Of a stretch of 64,000 nucleotides of DNA, positions 43,936-53,431 are shown piece by piece. The position numbers and the translations under genes are program-made. How positions within the stretch are numbered: the first letter of the stretch is position 1; each line of letters opens with the position of its first letter. The stretch comes from Xylanimicrobium pachnodae JCM 13526 = NBRC 107786 (GTDB taxonomy: Bacteria; Actinomycetota; Actinomycetes; Actinomycetales; Cellulomonadaceae). Location: assembly GCA_001592145.1 (NCBI GenBank), contig BCWJ01000011.1, forward strand, positions 1 through 64,000. Direction: 5' to 3'. The notes below the pieces were generated by a model, which had not been told where the DNA came from, made no database searches, and was given only the letters and a program-made list of their open reading frames with translations.

Positions 43936-43947
43936 TGACAACTGTCA
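43936..43947. promoter_or_regulatory. Candidate response-regulator site TGACA-ac-TGTCA
   Basis: A perfect 5-bp inverted repeat with 2-bp centre, 60 bp before the ABC operon start and about 108 bp before the MFS start. The form fits dimer-binding sites of NarL-type regulators. That the regulator at 40362-40967 binds here is inference. Confidence 0.5.
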
Positions 43948-44054
43948 CGTCCTTGCCCGCAGGAGCGGCGGGTGCGCGGGGCACCCCCGCGCCACATGGC
44001 AGAGTAAGGAGCGCCGGCGTGGCCCCACGAGCCCCGGCCTCCTGGAAGGAACCC

Positions 44055-45527
44055 ATGTCAGACACCCCGGCCCCCGCGGCTTCCACGACCTTGCCGACCG
44101 CCGTGCCACGACGCACCTGGCTCTCCTTGTCGGTGCTGCTCCTCGGCGTCGCGATGGCGCTGCTCGACACCACGATCGTCAACGTCGCACTGCCTACGGT
44201 CCGCACCAGCCTGGACGCCTCCGAGGCCACGCTGTCGTGGATCATCTCGGGTTACGCGCTCGCCTTCGGGCTCGCCTTGATCCCGTCCGGGCGGGTGGGC
44301 GACCGGTTCGGCCACGCTCCCGTGTTCATCGTCGGGCTCGCCGGGTTCACCCTGGCGTCCCTGTGGTGCGGGCTCGCGAGCGGTTCCGGGTCGCTCATCG
44401 TGGCCCGCGTGGTGCAGGGCCTGTTCGGCGGCATGTTCTTCCCCGCGGTGACCGCCCTGATCCAGCTCATGTTCCCCGGGCGCGTGCGGGGCAAGGCGTT
44501 CGCCGTCATGGGCGCCACCATCGGCTTCTCGACGGCGCTCGGGCCCATCGTGGGCGGCCTGCTCATCGAGGCGTTCGGCGAGGCCGACGGGTGGCGGTCC
44601 ATCTTCTTCGTCAACCTGCCGTTCGGCGTCATCGCCGTCGTCGCCGCCCTGCGCCTGCTGCCGCGCGGCGCCGAGGCGGGTACGGCGCGTGGCGTCGACG
44701 CCGTCGGGCTCACGCTGCTGTCCGGGTCGCTCGTCGCGCTGCTCGTGCCCCTCATCCAGGGCGAGGATGCCGGGTGGCCGCTGTGGACGTGGCTCTCGCT
44801 CGTGGGAGCCGTCGTGCTGATGGTCCTGTTCAGCTTCTGGGAGGTGGCCGTGGTGCGGCGCGGGAAGGTGCCGCTCGTGCCGCCGCACCTGTTCGCCCAC
44901 GGTCATTTCACCGGCGGCGTCATCCTCGCGATGGTCTACTTCGCGGCGTTCACCGGGATCTTCTTCACCATCTCGCTCCTGTGGCAGGCCGGCCTGGGGC
45001 ACTCGGCCCTCTCGTCCGGCCTGGTGAGCGTGCCCTTCGCGATCGGCTCCATCATCGGGGCCTCGCAGAGCGACCGGCTGGCCCGCAGGCTGGGGCGCAC
45101 CGTGCTGGCCATCGGCACCGCGATGGTCGCTGTCGGCCTCGTCACCGTGTGGGTGCTGTTCGTGACCGTGCCCGGCCAGGACCTGACCCACTGGGCGCTG
45201 CTCGGGCCGCTGCTGGTCGCGGGCATGGGCTCGGGCATGTTCATCGCGCCGAACGCCCAGTTCATCGTGTCGACCGTGGACCGCACCGAGGCCGGCGCCG
45301 CCTCCGGCGTCATCGGCGTCGTGCAGCGGATCGGCTCTGCGGCGGGCATCGCCGTGATCGGCGCGGTGCTGTTCGGGTCCTTGACCTTCCCGCCCGGGCA
45401 GCCGACCCCCGAGATCGTGGCCACGGTGTTCACCTCGGCCGCGGCGCACGCGATGGCGGTTTCCGCCGTCCTGGCGATCCTCGCCTTCGTGCTGGTGTTC
45501 GTGCTCCCCAAGCAGGTCGACCACTGA
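44055..45527 (+). CDS. MFS multidrug transporter, DHA2 type
   Basis: A 490-residue 14-helix efflux pump. Helix 1 carries AMLDTTIVNVALPTV, the classic DHA2 motif; SGRVGDRFGHAPVFI is the loop after helix 2, and IVARVVQGLFGGMFFPAVT the helix-4 block. A His/Asp-poor C-terminus ends LPKQVDH. ATG 44055 has GGAAGG upstream. It diverges from the DrrA-type ABC operon, so the two exporters may answer the same signal through the site at 43936. It is followed immediately by a strong bidirectional terminator. Confidence 0.9.
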   Translation: MSDTPAPAASTTLPTAVPRRTWLSLSVLLLGVAMALLDTTIVNVALPTVRTSLDASEATLSWIISGYALAFGLALIPSGRVGDRFGHAPVFIVGLAGFTLASLWCGLASGSGSLIVARVVQGLFGGMFFPAVTALIQLMFPGRVRGKAFAVMGATIGFSTALGPIVGGLLIEAFGEADGWRSIFFVNLPFGVIAVVAALRLLPRGAEAGTARGVDAVGLTLLSGSLVALLVPLIQGEDAGWPLWTWLSLVGAVVLMVLFSFWEVAVVRRGKVPLVPPHLFAHGHFTGGVILAMVYFAAFTGIFFTISLLWQAGLGHSALSSGLVSVPFAIGSIIGASQSDRLARRLGRTVLAIGTAMVAVGLVTVWVLFVTVPGQDLTHWALLGPLLVAGMGSGMFIAPNAQFIVSTVDRTEAGAASGVIGVVQRIGSAAGIAVIGAVLFGSLTFPPGQPTPEIVATVFTSAAAHAMAVSAVLAILAFVLVFVLPKQVDH

Positions 45528-45531
45528 CGAG

Positions 45532-45562
45532 GTGGTGCTCCTCTCGGGGAGAGGAGCACCAC
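45532..45562. terminator. Strong bidirectional terminator
   Basis: A perfect 14-bp stem (GTGGTGCTCCTCTC / GAGAGGAGCACCAC) with a 3-nt loop lies 5 bp after the MFS stop and 22 bp from the convergent glycyl-tRNA synthetase stop. Confidence 0.85.
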
Positions 45563-45584
45563 TTCGCGGTCAGGCGCTCAGCGG

Positions 45585-46985
<1,401 letters not shown>

Positions 46986-47142
46986 GGGATCACTCCTGTG
47001 CGATCGGCCCGCCGGTGGCTCCGGCGGAACTTCGGGGGACGCCGGTCGGCGTCGGCGCACCAGCCTACGGTGCGCGCGCGGCGATGTCGGAGGCCGTGCG
47101 CGCTCGTTGGCGGGCGATCGTGGTGCGAGATCGCCCCCGATT

Positions 47143-47159
47143 TTGACAATCATTCTCAA
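47143..47159. promoter_or_regulatory. Zur box
   Basis: TTGACAATCATTCTCAA is a near-perfect palindrome (TTGA-n-AAT-n-ATT-n-TCAA) matching the actinobacterial Zur consensus around TGAAAATCATTTTCA. It lies 20 bp before the znuA start, where bound Zur would block transcription. The Zur-like gene is the fourth of the same operon. Confidence 0.85.
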
Positions 47160-47178
47160 CAGCGCGCAGGATGGGGCC

Positions 47179-48156
47179 GTGAACCTGCACCGGACCGCTG
47201 CCCGAGCCGTCGCCGTCACCACCGCCGCCCTCCTGCCGCTGACCCTCTGCGCCTGCGGGTCCGGCCAGGACGCCGCGGACGACGGTCGCGTCCAGGTGCT
47301 CACCTCGTTCTACCCGCTGCAGTTCGTGGCCGAGCAGGTCGCGGGCGACCTCGCCGACGTCGAGAACCTCACCCCGCAGGCCGCCGACCCCCACGACCTG
47401 GAGCTCTCCCCCGCGCGGACCCGGGATATCTCGACGGCCGACGTCGTCGTCACGCTGCACGGGTTCCAGCCCGCCGTCGACGAGGCGATCGAGGCCCGCA
47501 ACCCGGCGCACGTCGTCGACGCCGCCGACGTCGTGACCCTGCTGAGCGCCGAGGTCACCGGCGGCGAGGAGGACGAGCACGCCGACGACCACGGCGACGA
47601 GGAACACGAGGACCACGAGGGCCTGGGCGGCCTCGACCCGCACTTCTGGCTGGACCCCACCCAGCTCGCCAAGGTCGCCGCACCCGTCGCCGACGCGCTG
47701 AGCGCCGTCGACCCCGAGCACGCCGCCACGTACGCCGCGAACGCGAGCGCCCTGGTGGACCGCCTGGACGCGCTCGACGCCGAGCTCGCCGCGGGGCTCG
47801 CCCCGTTCGCCGGGGCAGAGCTGGTCACGAACCACACCGCGTTCGGCTACCTGGCACACCGGTACGGACTCTCACAGGTGGGCGTCACGGGCCTGGACCA
47901 CGACACGGAGGCCTCCCCCGCGAGGCTGCGGGAGATCGGCGACATCGTGCGCACCCACCACGTGACCACCCTGTTCACCGAGTCGCTGATCAGCCCCAAG
48001 ATGATGGATACGCTCGCCTCCGACCTGGGGGTGGCGACGGCGCAGCTCGACACCCTGGAGGGCCTGACTGCGGACAAGGCCGCCAACGGGGAGGATTACG
48101 TGAGCATCATGCGCGAGAACCTCAGCACGCTGACCGAAGGGCTCAACGCGAAGTGA
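47179..48156 (+). CDS. znuA: Zinc ABC transporter binding lipoprotein
   Basis: A 325-residue cluster A-I metal-binding protein. The lipobox LCAC gives lipid Cys26. Metal ligands expected of ZnuA proteins are seen in [34 protein letters not shown] and the late Glu/Asp of [10 protein letters not shown]. Between the first two is an acidic His-rich loop (about 130-155, [18 protein letters not shown]), typical of zinc rather than manganese proteins. GTG 47179 is the only in-frame start near the Zur box. Its stop overlaps znuC by 4 bp (GTGA). Confidence 0.93.
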   Translation: MNLHRTAARAVAVTTAALLPLTLCACGSGQDAADDGRVQVLTSFYPLQFVAEQVAGDLADVENLTPQAADPHDLELSPARTRDISTADVVVTLHGFQPAVDEAIEARNPAHVVDAADVVTLLSAEVTGGEEDEHADDHGDEEHEDHEGLGGLDPHFWLDPTQLAKVAAPVADALSAVDPEHAATYAANASALVDRLDALDAELAAGLAPFAGAELVTNHTAFGYLAHRYGLSQVGVTGLDHDTEASPARLREIGDIVRTHHVTTLFTESLISPKMMDTLASDLGVATAQLDTLEGLTADKAANGEDYVSIMRENLSTLTEGLNAK

Positions 48157-48947
48157 CCAGTTCGAACGTCGTCATCGACGCGCGCGACGTGCACGTGCGG
48201 CTCGGCTCCAGCCACGTGCTGCGCGGCGTCGACCTGCGGGTGGAGCGCGGCGAGGTGGTCGCGCTGCTGGGCGCGAACGGATCGGGCAAGTCGACGCTGG
48301 TGCGCACGCTGGTCGGCGCGCTGCCCGCGGCGTCGGGCTCGATCCAGGTGCCGCCGCCCGCCCGCATGGGGTACGTCCCGCAGCGCGTGAGCGCAGCCGG
48401 CGGCATCCCGTCCACGGCGCAGGAGGTGGTGGCCTCCGGGCTGCTGCGTCCGGGCCGCCTGCGCCTGCCGCGCGGCTGGCGGGACCAGGTGCACGACGCG
48501 CTGGGCCTGGTGGGCCTGGCCGACCGCTGTCACGACGCCACCAACCACCTCTCGGGCGGGCAGCAGCAGCGCGTGCTCATCGCGCGCGCCCTGGTGCGCG
48601 AGCCGGAGGTGCTGGTGCTCGACGAGCCGGTCGCCGGCGTCGACCACCCCTCGCAGGAGCAGTTCGCGGCCACCATGACGCGTCTGGTCGCGCAGGGCCT
48701 CACCGTGCTGGTGGTGCTGCACGAGCTCGGCGAGCTCGCGCCGCTCGTCACCCGCGCCGTCGTGCTGCGGCACGGGCGGGTGGTGCACGACGGCGCTCCG
48801 CCGTCGGCCAGGAACGGGCACGCGGCCGCCGACCACGAGCACGTGCACCCGCACGCGGCGACGACGACGCCGGAGCACGGCGACGAGTCCGGCTTCGCCG
48901 GTTTCGAGGACTCGACCGCCGCACTGACCGACCACCCTGAGGCCTGA
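48153..48947 (+). CDS. znuC: Zinc ABC transporter ATPase with His-rich tail
   Basis: A 264-residue ATPase: Walker A LLGANGSGKSTL, signature HLSGGQQQRV, Walker B VLVLDEPVAGVD, switch His in VVLHELGE. Past the ATPase core (ending near 220) there is a tail of about 45 residues with many His (NGHAAADHEHVHPHAATTT), unusual for the family and suggestive of zinc binding on the cytoplasmic face. GTG 48153 overlaps znuA. It powers the znuB channel. Confidence 0.92.
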   Translation: MTSSNVVIDARDVHVRLGSSHVLRGVDLRVERGEVVALLGANGSGKSTLVRTLVGALPAASGSIQVPPPARMGYVPQRVSAAGGIPSTAQEVVASGLLRPGRLRLPRGWRDQVHDALGLVGLADRCHDATNHLSGGQQQRVLIARALVREPEVLVLDEPVAGVDHPSQEQFAATMTRLVAQGLTVLVVLHELGELAPLVTRAVVLRHGRVVHDGAPPSARNGHAAADHEHVHPHAATTTPEHGDESGFAGFEDSTAALTDHPEA

Positions 48948-48957
48948 GGAGGTCCCC

Positions 48958-49941
48958 GTGGACGAGCTGAGGCTCATGCTCAGCGACCCGCTGATGCAGC
49001 GCGCGCTGATCGCCGCGCTGCTGGTGGGGGCGGCCGCCCCCGTGGTGGGCACGTATCTGGTGCAGCGCCGGCTGTCGTTGCTGGGCGACGGCATCGGGCA
49101 CATCGCGCTCACGGGCGTGGCGCTGGGCTGGCTGGTGGGTGCCGCGATGGGCCTGCGCCCGCACGACGTGCTGACCATCCCGGGCGCGGTGCTCACCGCC
49201 GTGATTGGGTCGGTGCTCATCGAGGTGGTGCGCCGTCGCGGGCGCACGTCGGGCGACCTGGCCCTGGCGCTGATGTTCTACGGCGGCATCGCGGGTGGCG
49301 TGCTCATCATCGGGATCGCGGGCGGCACGTCGGGCAACCTCATGGCGTACCTGTTCGGCTCGATCTCCACCGTCTCCAGCACGGACCTGATCCTGACGGC
49401 GGTGCTGTCGGCGATCATCCTGGGCATCGGGCTGGGGCTGCGCACCGCGCTGTTCGCGGTGAGCCACGACGAGGAGTTCGCGATCGCGTCGGGCCTGCCG
49501 GTGTGGCTGCTCAACATGGCCGTCGCGGTGGTGGCGGCGCTCACCGTGACCGTGGCGATGCGCGTGGTGGGCCTGCTGCTGGTCTCGGCGCTCATGATCG
49601 TGCCGGTGGCCGTGGCGCAGCAGCTCACCCACTCGTTCAGCAGGACGATGGGCCTGGCGTCGATCGTGGGCGTCACGGTGTGCGTGGTGGGGCTGTCGAT
49701 CACGTACTGGCACAACGTGTCGCCCGGCGCGACGATCGTGGTGCTCGCCATCGGCGTCTACCTGCTCGCCGCGGCGGCCCGTCCCCTGCTGCACCGCAGG
49801 GCCGCCTCCGCCGCCCACGACCCGCACCCCGACATCCCCGACGACGTCCGCGTGCCGGCCGCCGCCACCAAGAAGCCCACCGGGAAGCCCACCGGGAAGC
49901 CCACCGGGAAGACCGCCGAGAGTTCGAGGTGCCCGTCATGA
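48958..49941 (+). CDS. znuB: Zinc ABC transporter permease
   Basis: A 327-residue ABC-3 family permease with eight or nine helices (opening MQRALIAALLVGAAAPVVGT, central MRVVGLLLVSALMIVPVAVA). It ends in a cytoplasmic tail of about 45 residues with a triple KPTG repeat encoded by 12-bp tandem repeats at about 49871-49912. GTG 48958 has GAGGAGG 4-5 bp upstream. Its stop overlaps the zur start (ATGA). It imports zinc with ZnuA and ZnuC. Confidence 0.93.
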   Translation: MDELRLMLSDPLMQRALIAALLVGAAAPVVGTYLVQRRLSLLGDGIGHIALTGVALGWLVGAAMGLRPHDVLTIPGAVLTAVIGSVLIEVVRRRGRTSGDLALALMFYGGIAGGVLIIGIAGGTSGNLMAYLFGSISTVSSTDLILTAVLSAIILGIGLGLRTALFAVSHDEEFAIASGLPVWLLNMAVAVVAALTVTVAMRVVGLLLVSALMIVPVAVAQQLTHSFSRTMGLASIVGVTVCVVGLSITYWHNVSPGATIVVLAIGVYLLAAAARPLLHRRAASAAHDPHPDIPDDVRVPAAATKKPTGKPTGKPTGKTAESSRCPS

Positions 49942-50369
49942 CGGCCGCCACGCACGGCCCGGTCCGGATGACGCGGCAGCGTGCCGCCGTCGCGGACGCC
50001 CTCCAGGGGGTCGAGGAGTTCCGCAGCGCGCAGCAGCTCCACGAGGTGCTGCGTTCGCGCGGGGACACCGTGGGCCTCGCCACCGTGTACCGCACGCTCC
50101 AGGCGCTGGTCGACGGCGGCGACGTGGACGTGCTGCGCACCGACGACGGCGAGAGCGTCTACCGCTGGTGCGCGCGCCGCGAGCACCACCACCACTTGGT
50201 GTGCCGCCGGTGCGGGCGCACGGTCGAGATCGACGGCCCGACGGTCGAGGCGTGGGCACACCGCGTGGGCGAGGAGCACGGCTTCGCCGACATCGACCAC
50301 ACGGTCGAGCTGTGGGGTACCTGCGCGTCGTGCCTGGCCGCGCTGCGCAACGCGACCCCGGAGGCATGA
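49938..50369 (+). CDS. zur: Zinc uptake regulator Zur (Fur family)
   Basis: A 143-residue Fur-family repressor. The winged helix includes RMTRQRAAVADALQ and GLATVYRTLQALVDGGDVD; the regulatory metal-site region is REHHHHLVCRRCGRTVEI and the second Cys pair CASC is near the end, giving the structural CxxC...CxxC zinc site. Encoded as the fourth gene of the znu operon and overlapping znuB, it is expected to bind the box at 47143-47159 when zinc is plentiful, an autoregulated loop. Only about 10 bp separate its stop from an iron-type box. Confidence 0.92.
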   Translation: MTAATHGPVRMTRQRAAVADALQGVEEFRSAQQLHEVLRSRGDTVGLATVYRTLQALVDGGDVDVLRTDDGESVYRWCARREHHHHLVCRRCGRTVEIDGPTVEAWAHRVGEEHGFADIDHTVELWGTCASCLAALRNATPEA

Positions 50370-50391
50370 GAAGGTAAGGCTGTGCTTACCT
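50370..50391. promoter_or_regulatory. DtxR/IdeR-like iron box on the start of the siderophore permease
   Basis: AGGTAAGGCTGTGCTTACCT (50372-50391) is an inverted repeat with 7-bp arms AGGTAAG/CTTACCT. Against TTAGGTTAGGCTAACCTAA about 12 of 19 positions agree. The GTG start at 50382 lies inside it, so a bound repressor would sit on the initiation region. Confidence 0.6.
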
Positions 50392-51416
50392 CGCCGGCGG
50401 CCGCGCCGCCGCTCGCGCCCGCGCCCGGGCCCCGGCGCGGTCGCACCACCCTCGTCATCGCCGCCGCCGTGGTCCTGCTGGTCGCCGTCGTCGGCGCGAG
50501 CCTGCTGCTCGGGGTGCGCACGATCGCGCCCGGGCAGGTCTGGGCCGCCCTGACCAACCACGACCCCAGCAGCGCCGACCAGCAGGTGGTGCTCCAGCTG
50601 CGCGTACCACGCACCGTGCTGGGCCTGACCGCGGGGGTCGCCCTGGGCTGCGTGGGCACCGTGATCCAGGGTGTCGCGCGCAACCCCATCGCCGACCCCG
50701 GGCTGCTGGGCATCACGCCCGGCGCCTCCCTCGCCGTCGTCGTCGCCGTGTCCTTCCTGGGGGTGACGTCGCCGCTGGGGTTCGTGTGGTTCGCGTTCCT
50801 CGGATCCGCCCTCGCCTCCGTCGTGGTGTTCTCCATCGGGCGCGCGCAGCCCGTGCGGCTCGCCCTGGTGGGCGCCGCCCTGACGGCGTTCGTCACCCCC
50901 GTCATCGCGCTGCTCCTGCTGCGCGACACCCAGGCGTTCGACCAGTACCGGTTCTGGGCCGTCGGCTCGCTGACCGGTCGCGGGCTCGACGCCGTCGCCG
51001 CGCTCTGGCCGTTCCTCGTCGTCGGCGTGGTGCTCACCGCGGTCCTCGCGCCCCGGCTCACGCTGCTCGCGATGGGCGACGACGTCGCCGCGTCCCTCGG
51101 GCAGGACGTGCGCGTCACGCGCGGGCTCGCCGCCGCCGCGATCGTGGTGCTCGCCGGGACGGCCACCGCGCTGGCCGGGCCCATCGCGCTGGTCGGGCTG
51201 GTGGTGCCGCACGCGGCCCGCCGGCTGGTCGGCTCCGACTACCGGCGGCTCACCCCCGTGGCCGCCCTGCTCGGCCCCGTGATCCTGTTGGGGGCCGACG
51301 TCGTCGGGCGCCTCGTCGTGCCGAACTCCGAGCTGGAGGCGGGCGTCGTCGCCGCCTTCGTCGGGGCGCCGGTGCTGGTGGCCGTCGCCCGCGGCAAGAC
51401 CGTGGTGGGCGTGTGA
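50382..51416 (+). CDS. Iron-siderophore ABC permease (FecCD family)
   Basis: A 344-residue permease with about nine helices. Family landmarks are VVLQLRVPRTVLGLTAGVAL, ARNPIADPGLLGITPGASLA and GLVVPHAARRLVGSDYRRL. The GTG start lies in an iron box and has only AAGG as ribosome site; with so short a gap to zur, leaderless initiation or a slightly later start is possible. Its stop overlaps the next permease (TGATG). The pair forms the channel for a ferric siderophore. Confidence 0.9.
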   Translation: MLTSPAAAPPLAPAPGPRRGRTTLVIAAAVVLLVAVVGASLLLGVRTIAPGQVWAALTNHDPSSADQQVVLQLRVPRTVLGLTAGVALGCVGTVIQGVARNPIADPGLLGITPGASLAVVVAVSFLGVTSPLGFVWFAFLGSALASVVVFSIGRAQPVRLALVGAALTAFVTPVIALLLLRDTQAFDQYRFWAVGSLTGRGLDAVAALWPFLVVGVVLTAVLAPRLTLLAMGDDVAASLGQDVRVTRGLAAAAIVVLAGTATALAGPIALVGLVVPHAARRLVGSDYRRLTPVAALLGPVILLGADVVGRLVVPNSELEAGVVAAFVGAPVLVAVARGKTVVGV

Positions 51417-52462
51417 TGGCGGTCCTCACCTCGACCAACGTCCTCGTGGCCACCGGACGCGCCGCACGCCGCCGCCGGCAGGCCCTCGTCGTCGGCGTCG
51501 CCGTGGTCGCGATCGTGGCGCTCGGCACGCTCGGGCTCACCCTGGGCGCCGCGGGCGTCTCCCCCGGGCGGGCGCTGGCCGCCGTCTTCGGCACCGGTGA
51601 CCCGGTGGACGTGTTCGTCATCCAGCGCCTCCGCCTGCCCCGCGTGGGTGCGGCGGTGCTCGCGGGGGCCGCGTTCGCCCTGGCCGGTGCCCTGTTCCAG
51701 TCCACGCTGCGCAACCCGCTCGCCTCCCCCGACATCCTGGGCGTCTCCACCGGGGCGAGCCTCGGTGCCGTGTGGGCGCTCCTGGTGCTCGGCGTCAGCG
51801 GCGTCGCGGTCGCCGCGTGGGCGTTCGGCGGGGCGCTCGCCGCGGCCGCCGCCATCTGGCTGCTCGCCTGGCGACGCGGCCTGCACTCCATCCGGTTCGT
51901 GCTGGTGGGCGTCGGCATCTCGTACGTGTGCGGCGCCGTGCTGAGCTGGCTGCTCGCCCGCGCCGAGGTGCGCGACGCCCAGGCCGCCCTGCTGTGGACC
52001 ATCGGGTCGGTCGCGGACGTGCGCGGCACCTCCCTGACGATCCTCGCCGCCGGGACGCTCGGCCTCGGCGCCGTCGCCACCGTGCTGGCCCCCTCGCAGG
52101 CACCACTCGCCCTGGGCGACGACCACGCCGCCTCGCTCGGCGTGCGCGTGCAGGTCGCCCGCGGCGGCGCCCTGGTGGTGGCCGTCGGCCTGGTCGCCGT
52201 CGCGACCTCCGCGGCCGGTCCGGTCGCGTTCGTCGCGCTCGTCTCCCCCGCCATCGCCCGGCGGCTCCTCGACGACGGCGGCGCGGACCTCACCGCCTCG
52301 GCCGTCATCGGCGCTCTGCTCGTCCTCGCCGCCGACCTGCTCGGCCAGCACGCCCTCGGGACGCTCACCGTCCCGGCCGGCGTGGTGACCGGGCTGGTGG
52401 GCGCCCCCTACCTGCTGTGGCTGCTCAGCGGCCGCGCCGACCGAAAGGTGGCCGTCGAGTGA
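51416..52462 (+). CDS. Iron-siderophore ABC permease (FecCD family), second subunit
   Basis: A 348-residue permease paired with the upstream one. Landmarks: VIQRLRLPRVGAAVLAGAAF, LRNPLASPDILGVSTGASLG, and AGPVAFVALVSPAIARRLL. It starts within the upstream stop and its own stop overlaps the ATPase start (GTGA), so the three genes are coupled. Slightly basic N-terminus before helix 1, no signal peptide needed. Confidence 0.91.
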   Translation: MAVLTSTNVLVATGRAARRRRQALVVGVAVVAIVALGTLGLTLGAAGVSPGRALAAVFGTGDPVDVFVIQRLRLPRVGAAVLAGAAFALAGALFQSTLRNPLASPDILGVSTGASLGAVWALLVLGVSGVAVAAWAFGGALAAAAAIWLLAWRRGLHSIRFVLVGVGISYVCGAVLSWLLARAEVRDAQAALLWTIGSVADVRGTSLTILAAGTLGLGAVATVLAPSQAPLALGDDHAASLGVRVQVARGGALVVAVGLVAVATSAAGPVAFVALVSPAIARRLLDDGGADLTASAVIGALLVLAADLLGQHALGTLTVPAGVVTGLVGAPYLLWLLSGRADRKVAVE

Positions 52463-53286
52463 CCGGCGCCCCCGCACCCGCATCGACCGCGCCCGCGCTC
52501 CGCGCCGAGGGGGTGCGGCTCGGCTACGACGGGCGCACCGTCGTTGACGGCCTCACCCTCGACCTGCCCGCCGGCAAGATCACCGCCATCGTGGGACCCA
52601 ACGCCTGCGGCAAGTCCACGCTCCTCAAGGGGCTCGCCCGCCTCCTGCCGCTCGAGGCGGGCCGGGTGCTGCTCGGCGGCGCCGACGTCGCCCACCTGCC
52701 CCGGCGCGAGCTGGCCAAGGCCCTCGGCGTGCTCCCCCAGTCCTCCATCGCCCCCGACGGCATCCGCGTCGCGGAGCTCGTCGCCCGCGGCCGGTTCCCC
52801 CACCAGGGCTGGTTCGGGCGACACTCCTCGGCCGACGACGCCGTGGTCGCCCGCGCCCTGGAGGCGACCGGGACCGCGGCGCTCGCCGACCGACCCGTGG
52901 CCGAGCTCTCAGGCGGGCAGCGCCAGCGCGTGTGGATCGCGATGGTGCTCGCCCAGGAGACGGGCATCGTGCTGCTCGACGAACCCACCACGTTCCTGGA
53001 CGTCGCCCACCAGGTGGACCTGCTCGACCTGCTCTCCGCGTTGAACGAGACGCAGGGCACCACCGTGGTCATGGTGCTGCACGAGCTCAACCTGGCCGCC
53101 CGCTACGCCGACCACCTCGTGGTGATGCGCGACGGCGCGGTGGTCACCCAGGGCGAGCCGTCCCAGGTGCTCACCGCCGAGGCGGTGCGCGCGGCGTTCG
53201 GCCTGGAGGCGCGCGTGGTGCCGGACCCCGTCTCGGGCACGCCTCTGGTGGTGCCGGTGGGCCGGACCCGCAACGGCGGACGCTGA
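52459..53286 (+). CDS. Iron-siderophore ABC ATPase
   Basis: A 275-residue FepC-like ATPase: Walker A VGPNACGKSTL (the Ala-Cys form common in FepC proteins), signature ELSGGQRQRV, Walker B IVLLDEPTTFLD, switch His in VLHELNLAARY. GTG 52459 overlaps the permease stop by 4 bp. It drives ferric-siderophore import with the two upstream permeases and the binding protein 145 bp downstream. Confidence 0.93.
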   Translation: MTGAPAPASTAPALRAEGVRLGYDGRTVVDGLTLDLPAGKITAIVGPNACGKSTLLKGLARLLPLEAGRVLLGGADVAHLPRRELAKALGVLPQSSIAPDGIRVAELVARGRFPHQGWFGRHSSADDAVVARALEATGTAALADRPVAELSGGQRQRVWIAMVLAQETGIVLLDEPTTFLDVAHQVDLLDLLSALNETQGTTVVMVLHELNLAARYADHLVVMRDGAVVTQGEPSQVLTAEAVRAAFGLEARVVPDPVSGTPLVVPVGRTRNGGR

Positions 53287-53368
53287 CCGGCGGACACCGA
53301 CCGGGAGCCGCTGGCTGGCCGCCAGTGATCGAGATACGTCACGGCGGCGTTGCGTAATCGGCTCCACG

Positions 53369-53387
53369 CCAGGTTAGCCTTACCTCA
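53369..53387. promoter_or_regulatory. DtxR/IdeR iron box before the siderophore-binding gene
   Basis: CCAGGTTAGCCTTACCTCA agrees with TTAGGTTAGGCTAACCTAA at about 14-15 of 19 positions. It lies 45 bp upstream of the binding-protein start, so this gene has its own iron-repressed promoter. Confidence 0.8.
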
Positions 53388-53431
53388 CCCGGCCGCCGTC
53401 GCGGCCCATCCCCCCTTGAGGAGCATCACCC

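Noticed and set aside
46986-47142. T-box leader before glycyl-tRNA synthetase
   Set aside because: No T-box sequence, specifier loop or terminator is seen in the short gap; the obvious element is the Zur box facing znuA.
53311-53325. Terminator CTGGC-tggcc-GCCAG after the siderophore ATPase
   Set aside because: A 5-bp stem is too short to claim in DNA this GC-rich.
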